NCBI GenBank assembly: GCA_943737045.1
Contig: CALSFV010000029.1
Location: forward strand, 806,001 to 870,000
DNA length: 64,000 nt
Origin: Parapristionchus giblindavisi
Lineage: Eukaryota > Nematoda > Chromadorea > Rhabditida > Diplogasteridae
Direction: 5' to 3'
In this document: in pieces, positions 21,669-33,950 of the stretch
Numbering within the stretch: the stretch's first letter is position 1
Layout: every line of letters begins with the position of its first letter
The notes under the pieces: generated by a model
Seen by the model: the letters and a program-made list of their open reading frames with translations, nothing else
What the model was told of the DNA's origin: nothing
Databases searched by the model: none
Position numbers and translations under genes: made by a program

Positions 21669-22985
21669 CCCTTTCACCGGATCGTCTCGACGAACTGCAT
21701 ACACTCGTGTGTGAGGAGTTTCAGATATTCATAGCCGATCGACAATTGCTGAAACTCGTACTATGGCAGGTATACTGTAGAATAACGAAGAGGGGATAAT
21801 GTAGGTGTACTGTAGGATGCAGTGCCTTCTAGTGGTATACTGTAGATAGATGGAGAAGTATGGCATATTAGAAACTTATGTGAAATCTGCCAATGTTGCA
21901 AGCGCATTCAATTTTACATATTTTCTAAAATATTGGTGAGCTGTATTGACCAACAATAAAAGTTATATGTACGCAACAATTTAACTAAGTCAAGCCCTAC
22001 CAAACTACGCTACGCATTACGCTAGACTACATCACTGCATCTTGCTATTTATGTATACCGTTCTCTGTACTTATTGTTCTTTTGTATTCTTCTACTGGGT
22101 ACTGTGGAATGTCGTGGTTTCAACCTGTTGATTATATTGATTGGTTGTTCATTCAGACCTTTCCCCTGCACCTTCTCCCATCTCTCGTCGAATCCATCGA
22201 TTCTCTGCACGTGGTCCTCCACTTTCTCCACGAACTGCTCTGTGCTTCCGGACATGCATCGACGATTGTTCGCACGGCACATCTCCCTAAAGGTATACGG
22301 TAACACGATAGTGTTGGCTTTACTTGTGGTGCGCCGAGTGCGCGTGTCAAGGCGACGTTTATTTCTACATTGCGGATGGAATCTGTTAGACGATAATGGT
22401 GGAATGAAGAGTGTTTTTGGTGCTGTTGTGGTGCGCTGAGTGTGCTATTTTAACGATTTCGAATCGAAATTTTTGGATGCCAACTGCCTTTAATTAGGAT
22501 GCAAAATTTAACGCATTCAAAGCATGGCCTGACGACGTTTCTCAATGTGCACCATTCCAGTATCGTATTCATCACTCGGCCAAGGTGATGGAACTCGTCC
22601 TCATCCTGATCAAAGTGTGCCCCACTGCACTGCATTTGTCGTTGATGGAACGAGTTCTACCATGGCTAGAGCAGACCACGGTAGTTACACCATAATTATG
22701 ACCAGAGCAGACCATAGAGGTACCGTAGTTACATCATAATTAAGAAAGAGCTCTAGGTACGGTAGTTACACGATAATTAAGGAACAGCTCGAGTATGGTA
22801 GTTAAAAACTGGATTTCTCTAGAACCATTCCCGAGTACTAACTATAGTTCGGATTACGGTCAACGCGAATTTAGGTCCCCTTGGGTTACGGTAGCAGTAA
22901 ATAGTCAATCGATTCATTTGAGGTCTTCCCGGTGCTTGCCGGTGACATCACACAGATGATGATGAACGTCAGTGCTATCGCCAAG

Positions 22986-23045
<60 letters not shown>

Positions 23046-23876
23046 GGATGGCCTAATCCGAAGAAGAGATTAGGCCCTCCGGACTGAATTGGCTTTGAAA
23101 GATCACTGGATAGCAGTGATCACCCTCAGGACTTCGTGTGCCTTGAATAACGGGTTGTACCTTTACCTTTATTATTAACTTATTTTTGATATTCTAACAG
23201 ATTGAAAAGTTTTAGTAGAAAACTTGGCTTGTGTGATTCATGTTTCTAAAAGGGATATTAATCAGTTGTTCTTTGTTGCGAGACTCCAGTTGTTTATGAA
23301 TGAGAAAAAAGAATGACCTTTATTGACCGTATAAAATGCACATGTTTATTTGGTACGAGAGTAGCCAGCCACAGCCACAATATGTTTCTATGTTTGGAGA
23401 GAGAGCCCAAGCGAGATAGTACGTATATCAGAGAGAGAGAGCGCGAAGAGGGAAGGGAGGAAAAGGGGGGGGGCGGTTGATCGATAGAATATTTCTACGT
23501 TTAGCAGCTAGTAGCAAGGCAATTTCACAAGTCCATTTTATACAGACAACACCAGCGATTTAAGTTTTTTTCACCGATATTTGCCTGATCCCTGCACTGT
23601 GAGATATTTTTCGGTTTAAAGGGGCTGACACCTTTGTCAACGGTCTCTTCAACGTTCTACGCTCTCTTGTTGTAAGGGAACAGAGAAATAGTGAGCGTAA
23701 TGAAGAGGCCATTGAGTGAGGTCGCGCTCCCTTTAAACGTCTTCTATCATTCTTTGAGGGGGGGAAATAGATTCTAATTTAACATTACTTTTCAGTCTCG
23801 TCTCGCTCTGAATCCTCTGGTGATATCGACAAAGGCAGCGCCCGAACTCATTCTTGTTCGATCGATGAGTCCCTGA
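21669..23876 (+). CDS. Integrator complex subunit 2-like, C-terminal part
   Basis: Integrator subunit 2 is part of the nuclear Integrator complex, which cleaves snRNA and other Pol II transcripts. Exons 21669-21769, 22157-22292, 22523-22680, 22923-22985 and 23796-23876 (TGA) join in phase, giving about 179 residues. Recognisable segments are LLKLVLWQTFPLHLLPSLV, SLHVVLHFLHELL, SAKVMELVLILIKVCPTALH and DITQMMMNVSAIA, which align from memory with the end of human INTS2 (KLVHFQGYPCELLPL, MHICLDFIPELI). The acceptor at 22522 is weak (TTCAAAG), but it is the only one that keeps phase. More than 1,000 N-terminal residues of the family are not found upstream, so this may be a fragment. Confidence 0.65.
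22983..23042. repeat. ATT trinucleotide microsatellite
   Basis: About 19 consecutive ATT units start inside the intron directly after the 22985 donor. Confidence 0.95.
23108..23172 (+). mobile_element. Possible non-LTR retrotransposon 3' tail, copy 3
   Basis: TAGCAGTGATCACCC to GGGTTGTACCTTTACC plus a short ACCTTT tail, directly downstream of the ATT microsatellite in the same intron. Confidence 0.4.
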
Positions 23877-24135
23877 CGAGATCGGTCTTGAAAATGGTCT
23901 TGTGAGGATACGGTAGTCCAAGGATTGATATTGATTGATTATGTTATTGTCGTTGTGTGTACTTGTACTTGAGGTTGTATAACGGTGCAATAAATGAAAG
24001 TATGTCAATCGATACTTTTGTTTTTGTGCGTATGTTATTGATTGATTTTTGTTGAGAGGTTGATACGGGTTAAATGTTGTAGAGCAGTCAGTGATAAAGA
24101 ATAATCGCTACGAGAATACGCTACGATGTTAACTA

Positions 24136-24432
24136 TTAACAACATTGACTTTGTGAACTTTTTTTAAAGATTTGAATTTAAATTGGGAACTTTCGAAATA
24201 TTTGGGACTATTGATCGCCGACTTCCTGGGTCATTTCTTATTCTTCTGGATTCAGTTTCATGATTCGAAAAGGATCAAGTGTTTGATACTAAAGGACGTC
24301 TTAAATAGTTGTACAGAAGAAAATCGACGAAGAATTATTCAAGATAGATGTGCCATTGTACAGTATCGAGCAAACGTTAAAACCCTTCGTTTTCAGGCTA
24401 CACGGCCCACATTTCTGGAGAGATGTAGATAG
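24136..24432 (+). CDS. Unassigned open exon-like stretch
   Basis: After a TTTTAAAG acceptor an open frame runs to TAG at about 24430. It contains ELSKYLGLLIADFLGHFLFF, a hydrophobic segment, then VLNSCTEENRRRIIQDRCAI and a basic end. The composition is protein-like. It ends about 130 bases before the first copy of the palindrome segment. No family is recognised; an element-derived ORF is possible. Confidence 0.3.
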
Positions 24433-24559
24433 TGTTTTGATGTTAGATCATTATATCCATCCATTATATTACTATTACTACTATAATGGATGGATATAAT
24501 AATTCTACTACTATTACTTAATATTACTATTATTACTTGATCCATTATATTTTCAACTG

Positions 24560-24975
24560 TAATTGTAGACACCAATTGTCAACTCGGCTGAATATTTTCA
24601 AGGTGATCTTATTTACGATCTCATCTCATCTCATGGTCTCATCTCATGGTGGAAATTTTCCTTCGATGTATTCAACGTATTCTAGTTCTCACAATGTTAA
24701 CGGCAAGCATAGGACAGAGCTATCATCTTACGTGATTAAATCGTAAATTACCTTTTTTCTAGGCTTAAAATAGATATTACGAAATACCGTTTGTGTGGTG
24801 TAATTTTATGCAACGTAGTGTAAATGTGGATTCAATTTATACTTACAATGACAATGATTTCATTACAGTAACGGTTATAATAATTTATCGACGGCATGAT
24901 AATATTGCAAGGCGAAACGGGGCCAATAATTGCAGGGTCGTAACTTTACCTAGATTTTAGATTAAGCAGTCGTCC
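24560..24975 (+). repeat. Third copy of palindrome segment S, outside the arms
   Basis: About 415 bp (from TTATATTTTCAACTG to GATTAAGCAGTCGT) match 31945-32385 in direct orientation and 28735-29165 in inverted orientation. It abuts the outer end of the left palindrome arm at AGCAGTCGT. Confidence 0.85.
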
Positions 24976-25769
24976 GAAATTTCGTAATTTCATTTTCCTC
25001 TGCCAATCGAGGAAAAATACACTCATCCGAAAATATCTCTGCGATTTCGCATATGTCCTTGTGAGCTCTGAGTAATAAAATACTTTTTACATTATGCCTC
25101 TAGATATACTCACTTGCATAATTCGGAGACGTTTTTGGCAGCTCATATAGGGACGGATTCGGCTCCTCCCATGTAACCGCACGGGGATGGACACTCGTAT
25201 ATATCAATTGCATAAAATTTCGCAGCAAAGGTATCACTATAGTGCATATATAAATAATGTTAATAGTTTATCCGTGTGACTATAGTGATTTTGTGTCTTT
25301 ATATACACAAAATGTATGGTCATTGCACACTGGTGGTGGGATTCTCACCTGTGGGATTCTTGTGAGCACTTCTCAACAAATTACATCCAAATTCAATCTT
25401 CTTGATCACTAACAGCAATTTCATGAATCATAAGAAAAATTGAAATTTCTACGCGCCAACTTTGAACATAGATATCTTTACATGCAAATAGAGATTACTT
25501 GCACTTATGTTTTGGACAATGAATATGCATATTTCTAGTGATCATTCTTTCATTTTTCATTTCATTTTTATCGTTCCCTTCTCTCTATATCGGCTGATCC
25601 ATCTCGTCAGTGTATGAATTTAATTTTTTTCGAATGAATTTCACTGTTTCAGATGTTCGAGTTTCAAGTGATTGTTAAGAAATATTCACTGTATTAATAT
25701 TCTGGAGTAGTGCCTAATAATAACGAATACAAGATATCTTGGTTGTTATTATTGCACTATTCACACTAA

Positions 25770-26724
25770 CAAGGGAAGTCAGGCTGGACGGTCCCGGACT
25801 TTGGGATGGGACATATACCATTCGATGGGTATCTGAAAAGGAAGACTTTTTCATGCTGAGCATTTTGACAAAATGCCCCTGCACGGCGGTTCAATGAAGA
25901 GAAATCCCTACATTTAACTTTGGCTTGAAGCCTCTTGCATTACGAAAAATCGGCAAAGTTGTTTTGCACTGGGCGGGATTCGAACCTACGAGGTTCGGAT
26001 AGATACACAAAAGCTCTACCCACTAAGCCATATCGGCATGTCCCGCGAATCGTAAAGCTCGATTATAGGTCTAGTCAGAAGCGAGCGCCCAGATATACCG
26101 TAGTCAACTTTCGCGCTGGGAGAACCTAGATGTTTTAGTGCTTATCATCACTCAGTTTGCGATACTTTCTTTCTCCGGCAAGAGCTTCTTAGTTACTATC
26201 ATTGAGCCGCCGTGCCCTGGGCTCCGAGTTATTTGCATATTTCTGCGTGTTTTCACCCTGTTTTCGCCCTACAATGAAACCCAGTCTCTGTGTGATCGAA
26301 AGAAAAACCATTATAAATTGTAGTTTTAATAATCATTATCATAGGATAATCTAAAAAATGTATGATTGATTTTTTTTACATTATTTTTTTGTAAGATTTT
26401 CATACAAAGAAAAAATAGCAAAATAAGTTAAACTTGTGCGGGAATCAATCTTTCAAGCAAAAGATATAGACCATCCTCTTATTCATGTTCATCACTGCTT
26501 GCGTTGTTCACCACTCTTATTCACCACTGCTTTCGATCTCACAGAGACTGCGTTTCATTGTAGGGCGAAAACAGGGAGAAAACAAGCAGAAATATGCAAA
26601 TAACTCGGCGCCCAGGGGCATTTTGCCAAAATGGTCAACATGAAAAAGTCTTCTTTTTCAGATACCTATCGAATGGCATATGTCCCATCCCGAAGTCCGG
26701 GACCGTTCAACCAGACTTCACTTG
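25770..26724. mobile_element. CAAGGGAA-family foldback element, left-arm copy (TAA duplication)
   Basis: Terminal repeats CAAGGGAAGTCAGGCTGG and GAAGTCTGGTTG-type complement; TAA at 25767-25769 and 26725-26727. It contains the tRNA-bearing MITE at 25882-26214. The palindromic partner at 34570-35181 lacks that MITE. The 3-bp TWA duplication resembles PIF/Harbinger habits. Confidence 0.82.
25882..26214. mobile_element. tRNA-bearing MITE, copy 2 (333 bp, 5-bp TSD)
   Basis: Ends CACGGCGGTTCAATGA and CATTGAGCCGCCGTG, flanked by CCCTG at 25877-25881 and 26215-26219. The mirror arm near 35070 shows the unoccupied site GCCCCTGGGCGCCGAG. The tRNA-like core lies on the minus strand at about 25965-26045. 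It must have inserted after the palindrome formed. Confidence 0.92.
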
Positions 26725-27329
26725 TAAGTTCCCACAGGTCAGTTTTTTTTTAAATTCTGCACAACGTAATATAAGCTTCACTTTTCGCACAGTAACAGGG
26801 CCCGTTACTGTGCGGAAAGACGACATAATCCCTTTCAGCAAACGAATAAAATTACCGGCCGGCCGGTGAATGGGAGAGGGTGGTTGGGGTTGGGTTGGGT
26901 TGGGTTGGTGTGGTTGTGGGGAAATGATAAACTGTATCAAACTACTCCGTAATCATTGCTTTATGTCGAAAATTCGTCAATTATGCAGTTATCAAAGAGG
27001 CGAGGGAAGATTTATCCCTATGAGAAAAAAACTCAAAAATGTAAAATCCAATACCAGTCCAGTGTACATCAATCCATTGCGCAATAATCCAACCATCCAG
27101 AGATCAAAGATCAACTAGTCCAATGATAAAACCCAAAGTATACATTAACAATGATTCCATTGCATTTCTAGACAATTTAAATTCTTGGAAATATATCGAT
27201 TAAGGTGAAGAATAATTAAACTTCTATGACTTTGTTATAAACGATGTAAGAAGATGCATATCAACTTATCAATCTCAATTAATAATATACTTACTTTCAG
27301 AGGACGTCACCGCGAGGGAAGTGTCTTTT

Positions 27330-27785
27330 ATTACTTTTTTTCACAGCTCATCTCAACGACGCCGCGCCGTAGCAAAGGGAAGGGTCTTTTTTATTATTTT
27401 TTAAATTATTTTTTAAATTATTTTTTTACAGCTCTCAACGACGCCGCGCCGCAACAAAGGGAAGGGTCTTTTTTATTATTTTTTAAATTATTTTATTTTT
27501 GTTTTTTACAGCTCTCAACGACGCCGCGCCGCAACAAAGGGAAGGGTCTTTTTTATTATTTTTTAAATTATTTTATTTTTATTTTTTACAGCTCTCAACG
27601 ACGCCGCGCCGCAACAAAGGGAAGGGTCTTTTTTTTATTTTTTAAATTATTTTTTTATTATTTTTTACAGCTCTCAACGACGCCGCGCCGCAACAAAGGG
27701 AAGGGTCTTTTTTATTATTTTTTTAAATTATTTTATTTTTATTTTTTACAGCTCTCAACGACGCCGCGCCGCGAGCAGAGGAGGT
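27330..27785. repeat. Six-unit minisatellite with acceptor-like junctions (left arm)
   Basis: Each unit of about 80 bp has a T-rich tract ending TTTTTTACAG, then a 30-35-base GC-rich block (CTCAACGACGCCGCGCC), then AAAGGGAAGGGTCTTTT. A plus-strand frame stays open across the array (27254-27787) because both parts lack stops. It is a repeat and not a credible gene. Confidence 0.85.
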
Positions 27786-29199
27786 GAATATATATTTTTT
27801 TAAATATACATTATATTTTCAATAAATATAGTTAAATTAAATACGCATTCATAAATGATAATTCAATTAACCATACAGAGAAATTTATTTATTCATCACT
27901 TTAATCGATATATTTACCAGTGGTCTGGGAATGTAATGGACTCAATGTTAGGTTGTACTTTGGCTGTTTATCATTGGACTAATTGATCTTTGATCTCTGG
28001 ATAATTTGGGCTATCGCGCAATGGATTGGTGTGTACTGGACTGGACTGGTATTGGATGAAATATGAAAATTGAGTATCGATTGACGTATTCTAAAAATTC
28101 ATAATTTAACTTAATTAGTGAATAATGAAATTAGTATTTATTATTAGTATATTTAGTATTATTAATATTTAATTAAATTAATGTGGGGTGCGATTTAAAG
28201 GTCATGTATATGCAAATGTAATTAGAGCTATATGAAAATTGACAGACCGGTTTGAAAAAAAATTTAAAATGAAGATGAAATCACATAATCTTAGTCATGT
28301 ACTTAGATTAACAAATTATATCTTCATTATGAATTGCAATATAATATTGTAATGTGAATCTCTTTTTAAAGATGGAATCCCGCGATCAAAGACCTGGCAC
28401 CTTCTTGTAGTCGAGCAAAGACAACTTCAACGACGACTTCGAAATGCGACCTAACTCGAACTTCAACTGAGACCTTGACGAGGTACTGAGATCACTTAAA
28501 GATCAAAGATCAATTTCAGTTTCAACGTTCATTGACATATTATGAAATGATACAGCCGCCGTGTTTTTTTCAGCGGAGATCATGGTTGTTGATGAGAGAT
28601 GACCGCACTACATCGGTATTGGTGGACGGAATGTATGAGATTTTTCCAAGCTCTTATCAATAGTTGATCTTTGATCTTTAAAAAACGGAGGACTTAGTCG
28701 TACGTCATAGGATCGTCTCACGACTGCTTATTGTTAATCTAACATCTAGGTAAAGGTACGACCCTACAATTATTGGCCCCATTTCGCCTTGTAATATTAT
28801 CATCATGCCGTCGATAAATTATTATACTCGTTACTGTAATGAAATCATTGTCATTGTAAGTATATATTGAATCCCCATTCACACTACGTTGCATAAAATC
28901 ACACTACACAAACGGTATTTCGTAATATCTATTTTAAGTCTGGAAAAAAGTTAATTCACGATTTAGTCACATAAGATGATATGTTTGTTCTATGCTTGCC
29001 GTTAACATTGTGAGAACTAGAATACGTTGAATACATCGAAGGAAAATTTCCACCATGAGATCATGAGACCATGAGATGAGATGAGATCGTAAATAAGATC
29101 ACCTTGAAAATATTCAGCCGAGTTGACAATTGTTCGTCTACAATTACAGTTGAAAATATAATTGATCATGTGTCATCAAATCACGGTCTCTGGTATTTC

Positions 29200-29318
29200 G
29201 AAACTTAAAGTCTACTTATTGTTAAAGTTTTCACTTGAAGTAGACTTGTAAGTGTACTTCAAGTTAAACGTAAGTCTACCTAAAGTGGTGTGGTATACTG
29301 TAATGCATTTCCTAAGCC
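29200..29318. repeat. CTTGAAGTAGACTT repeat half flanking the telomere-like array (left)
   Basis: The family sequence runs from CTTAAAGTCTACTT to ACTGTAATGCATTTC and then breaks directly into CTAAGCC repeats. The family core elsewhere continues with CGTCAAATGTTC at this point, so the array interrupts the element. Confidence 0.75.
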
Positions 29319-30916
29319 TAAGCGTAAATAAGCCTAAGCCTAAGCCTAAATAAGCCTAAATAAGTCTAAATTTAAGCCTAAATAAGCCTAAGCCTAAGCC
29401 TAAATAAGCCTAAGCCTAAGCCTAAATAAGCCTAAATAAGTCTAAATTTAAGCCTAAATAAGCCTAAGCCTAAGCCTAAATAAGCCTAAATAAGCCTAAA
29501 TTTAAACCTAAATAAGCCTAAGCCTAAGCCTAAATAAGCCTGAATAAGCCTAAGCCTAAGCCTAAATAAGCCTAAATAAGCCTAAATAAGCCTAAATTTA
29601 AGCCTAAAAAAGCCTAAATAAGCCTAAATTTAAGCCTAAATTAGCCTAAATTAGCCTAAATAAGCCTAAATAAGCCTAAATAAGCCTAAATAAGCCTAAA
29701 TTTAAGCCTAAATAAGCCTAAATTTAAGCCTAAATAAGCCTAAATAAGCCTAAATTTAAGCCTAAATAAGCCTAAATAAGCCTAAATAAGCCTAAATAAG
29801 CCTAAATTAGCCTAAATAAGCCTAAGCCTAAGCCTAAATAAGCCTAAATAAGCCTAAATTTAAGCCTAAATAAGCCTAAATAAGCCTAAACCTAAGCCTA
29901 AATAAGCCTAAATAAGCCTAAATTTAAGCCTAAATAAGCCTAAATTTAAGCCTAAATAAGCCTAAACCTAAGCCTAAATAAGCCTAAATAAGCCTAAATT
30001 TAAGCCTAAATAAGCCTAAATAAGCCTAAGCCTAAGCCTAAATAAGCCTAAATAAGCCTAAATTTAAACCTAAATAAGCCTAAGCCTAAGCCTAAATAAG
30101 CCTGAATAAGCCTAAGCCTAAGCCTAAATAAGCCTAAATAAGCCTAAATAAGCCTAAATTTAAGCCTAAAAAAGCCTAAATAAGCCTAAATTTAAGCCTA
30201 AATTAGCCTAAATTAGCCTAAATAAGCCTAAATTTAAGCCTAAATAAGCCTAAATAAGCCTAAATAAGCCTAAATAAGCCTAAATAAGCCTAAATTAGCC
30301 TAAATAAGCCTAAGCCTAAGCCTAAATAAGCCTAAATAAGCCTAAATTTAAGCCTAAATAAGCCTAAATAAGCCTAAACCTAAGCCTAAATAAGCCTAAA
30401 TAAGCCTAAATTTAAGCCTAAATAAGCCTAAATAAGCCTAAACCTAAGCCTAAATAAGCCTAAATAAGCCTAAATTTAAGCCTAAATAAGCCTAAATTTA
30501 AGCCTAAATAAGCCTAAATAAGCCTAAACCTAAGCCTAAATAAGCCTAAGCCTAAGCCTAAATAAGCCTAAATAAGCCTAAATTTAAGCCTAAATTAGCC
30601 TAAATTTAAGCCTAAATAAGCCTAAATAAGCCTAAACCTAAGCCTAAATAAGCCTAAATAAGCCTAAGCCTAAGCCTAAATAAGCCTAAATAAGCCTAAT
30701 TTAAGCCTAAATAAGCCTAAATAAGCCTAAACATAAGCCTAAATAAGCCTAAATAAGCCTAAGCCTAAGCATAAATAAGCCTAAATAAGCCTAAATAAGC
30801 CTAAATAAGCCTAAATTTAAGCCTAAATAAGCCTAAATAAGCCTAAATAAGCCTAAATAAGCCTAAATTTAAGCCTAAATAAGCCTAAATTTAAGCCTAA
30901 ATAAGCCTAAATAAGC
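29319..30916. repeat. Telomere-like array, GCCTAA orientation
   Basis: About 1.6 kb of TAAGCC hexamers mixed with TAAGCCTAAA decamers and TAAGCCTAAATT variants, with higher-order repetition. TAAGCC is a rotation of the complement of the nematode telomere unit TTAGGC. Orientation flips at AAGCTCAGTTAGGC near 30917. Confidence 0.95.
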
Positions 30917-31745
30917 TCAGTTAGGCTTATTTAGGCTTAAATTTAGGCTTATTTAAGCTTATTTAGGCTTATTTAGGCTTATTTAGGCTTAAATTTAGGC
31001 TTATTTAGGCTTATTTAGGCTTATTTAGGCTTATTTAGGCTTAAATTTAGGCTTATTTAGGCTTAAATTTAGGCTTATTTAGGCTTATTTAGGCTTATTT
31101 AGGCTTATTTAGGCTAATTTAGGCTAATTTAGGCTTAAATTTAGGCTTATTTAGGCTTATTTAGGCTTATTTAGGCTTAAATTTAGGCTTATTTAGGCTT
31201 ATTTAGGTTTAAATTTAGGCTTATTTAGGCTTAAATTTAGGCTTATTTAGGCTTATTTAGGCTTATTTAGGCTTATTTAGGCTAATTTAGGCTAATTTAG
31301 GCTTAAATTTAGGCTTATTTAGGCTTTTTTAGGCTTAAATTTAGGCTTATTTAGGCTTATTTAGGCTTATTTAGGCTTAGGCTTAGGCTTATTCAGGCTT
31401 ATTTAGGCTTAGGCTTAGGCTTATTTAGGTTTAAATTTAGGCTTATTTAGGCTTATTTAGGCTTAGGCTTAGGCTTATTTAGGCTTAAATTTAGACTTAT
31501 TTAGGCTTATTTAGGCTTAGGCTTAGGCTTATTTAGGCTTAGGCTTAGGCTTATTTAGGCTTAAATTTAGACTTATTTAGGCTTATTTAGGCTTAGGCTT
31601 AGGCTTATTTACGCTTAGGCTTAGGCTTATTTAGGCTTAAATTTAGGCTTATTTAAGCTTAAATTTAGGCTTATCTAGGCTTATTTAGGCTTAAATTTAG
31701 GCTTATTTAAGCTTAAATTTAGGCTTATCTAGGCTTATTTAGGCT
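30917..31745. repeat. Telomere-like array, TTAGGC orientation
   Basis: About 0.83 kb of GGCTTA/TTTAGGCTTA units, mirroring the left array at about half its length. It ends in AAATGTAGGAAGTAGAC, where the inverted CTTGAAGTAGACTT repeat half begins. Confidence 0.95.
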
Positions 31746-33409
31746 TAAATGTAGGAAGTAGACTTTAAGTCTACTCAAAGTGAAAGAACATTCGACGAAA
31801 TGCATTACAGTATACCACACCACTTTAGGTAGACTTACGTTTAACTTGAAGTACACTTACAAGTCTACTTCAAGTGAAAACTTTAACAATAAGTAGACTT
31901 TAAGTTTCGAAATACCAGAGACCGTGTTTTGATGACACATGATCAATTATATTTTCAACTGTAATTGTAGACGAACAATTGTCACCTCGGCTGAATATTT
32001 TCAAGGTGATCTTATTTACGATCTCATCTCATCTCATGGTCTCATGATCTCATGGTGGAAATTTTCCTTCGATGTATTCAACGTATTCTAGTTCTCACAA
32101 TGTTAACGGCAAGCATAGAACAAACATATCATCTTATGTGACTAAATCGTGAATTAACTTTTTTCCAGACTTAAAATAGATATTACGAAATACCGTTTGT
32201 GTAGTGTGATTTTATGCAACGTAGTGTGAATGGGGATTCAATATATACTTACAATGACAATGATTTCATTACAGTAACGAGTATAATAATTTATCGACGG
32301 CATGATGATAATATTACAAGGCGAAATGGGGCCAATAATTGTAGGGTCGTACCTTTACCTAGATGTTAGATTAACAATAAGCAGTCGTGAGGCGATCCTA
32401 TGACGTACGACTAAGTCCTCCGTTTTTTAAAGATCAAAGATCAACTATTGATAAGAGCTTGGAAAAATCTCATACATTCCGTCCACCAATACCGATGGAG
32501 TGCGGTCATCTCTCATCAACAACCATGATCTCCGCTGAAAAAAACACGGCGGCTGTATCATTTCATAATATTTCAGTTTCAACGTTCATTGACATATTAT
32601 AATAATAATATATTAAGGAAATAAATATATTATTATTATAATATGTCAATGAACGTTGAAACTAAAATTGATCTTTGATCTTTAAGTGATCTCAGTACCT
32701 CGTCAAGGTCTCAGTTGAAGTTCGAGTTAGGTCGCAGTTCGAAGTCGTCGTTGAAGTTGTCTTTGATCGACTACAAGAAGGTGCCAGGTCTTTGATCGCG
32801 GGATTCCATCTTTAAAAAGAGATTCACATTACAATATTATATATTCAATTCATAATGATGATATAATTTGTTAATCTAAGTACATGATTAAGATTATGTG
32901 ATTTCATCTTCATTTTAAATTTTTTTCAAACCGGTCTGTCAATTTTCATATAGCTCTAATTACATTTGCATATACACGACCTTTAAATCGTACCACACAC
33001 TAATTTAATTAAATATTAATAATAATAAATATACTAATAATAAATACTAAATTAATTATTCACTAATTAAGTTAAATTATGAATTTTTTGAATACGTCAA
33101 TCAATACTCAATTTTCATATTTCATCCAATACCAGTCCAGTCCAGTATACACCAATCCATTGCGCGATAGCCCAAATTATCCAGAGATCAAAGATCAATT
33201 AGTCCAATGATAAACAGCCAAAGTACAACCTAACATTGAGTCCATTACATTCCCAGACCACTGGTAAATATATCGATTAAAGTGATGAATAAATAAATTT
33301 CTCTGTATGGTTAATTGAATTATCATTTATGAATGCGTATTTAATTTAACTATATTTATTGAAAATATAATGTATATTTAAAAAAATATATATTCACCTC
33401 CTCTGCTCG

Positions 33410-33950
33410 CGGCGCGGCGTCGTTGACAGCTGTAAAAAATAAAAATAAAATAATTTAAAAAATAATAAAAAAAGACCCTTCCCTTTGTTGCGGCGCGGCG
33501 TCGTTGAGAGCTGTAAAAAATAAAAATAAAATAATTTTAAAAAATAATAAAAAAGACCCTTCCCTTTGTTGCGGCGCGGCGTCGTTGAGAACTGTAAAAA
33601 ATAAAAATAAAATAATTTAAAAAATAATAAAAAAAGACCCTTCCCTTTGTTGTGGCGCGGCGTCGTTGAGAGCTGTAAAAAATAAAAATAAAATAATTTA
33701 AAAAATAATAAAAAAAGACCCTTCCCTTTGTTGCGGCGCGGCGTCGTTGAGAGCTGTAAAAAATAAAAATAAAATAATTAAAAAAATAAAAAAAGACCCT
33801 TCCCTTTGTTGCGGCGCGGCGTCGTTGAGAGCTGTAAAAAATAAAAATAAAATAATTTAAAAAATATTTAAAAAAGACCCTTCCCTTTGCTGCGGCGCGG
33901 CGTCGTTGAGGTGAGCTGTGAAAAAAGTAATAAAAGACACTTCCCTCGCG
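33410..33950. repeat. Seven-unit minisatellite, right arm
   Basis: Complement of the left-arm array with one more unit. Unit starts lie near 33413, 33491, 33570, 33652, 33733, 33813 and 33895. Confidence 0.85.

Larger units (their letters stand above)
24976..30916. repeat. Left arm of an 11-kb imperfect palindrome
   Basis: Reading inward from the outer edge the arm holds a unique flank shared with 36050-36325, a nested TWA-duplicating element (25770-26724), a minisatellite (27330-27785), a segment of about 900 bp, segment S inverted (28735-29165), half of a CTTGAAGTAGACTT repeat, and the GCCTAA-strand telomere-like array. Everything except later insertions is mirrored in 30917-36325 with scattered substitutions and indels, so the arms are old and not an assembly echo. 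Confidence 0.92.

Noticed and set aside
27254..27787. 177-codon plus-strand ORF and its 156-codon mirror at 33537-34007
   Set aside because: Both are read-through of a minisatellite of T-rich and GC-rich blocks without stops; residues are Phe/Tyr/Arg repeats with no protein character.
29319..31745. Head-to-head telomere fusion point
   Set aside because: The strand order is GCCTAA then TTAGGC, the opposite of a fusion of two chromosome ends, and the arms outside are mirror images.
29319..31745. CRISPR-like array
   Set aside because: The repeats are contiguous variants without unique spacers, and the genome is eukaryotic.
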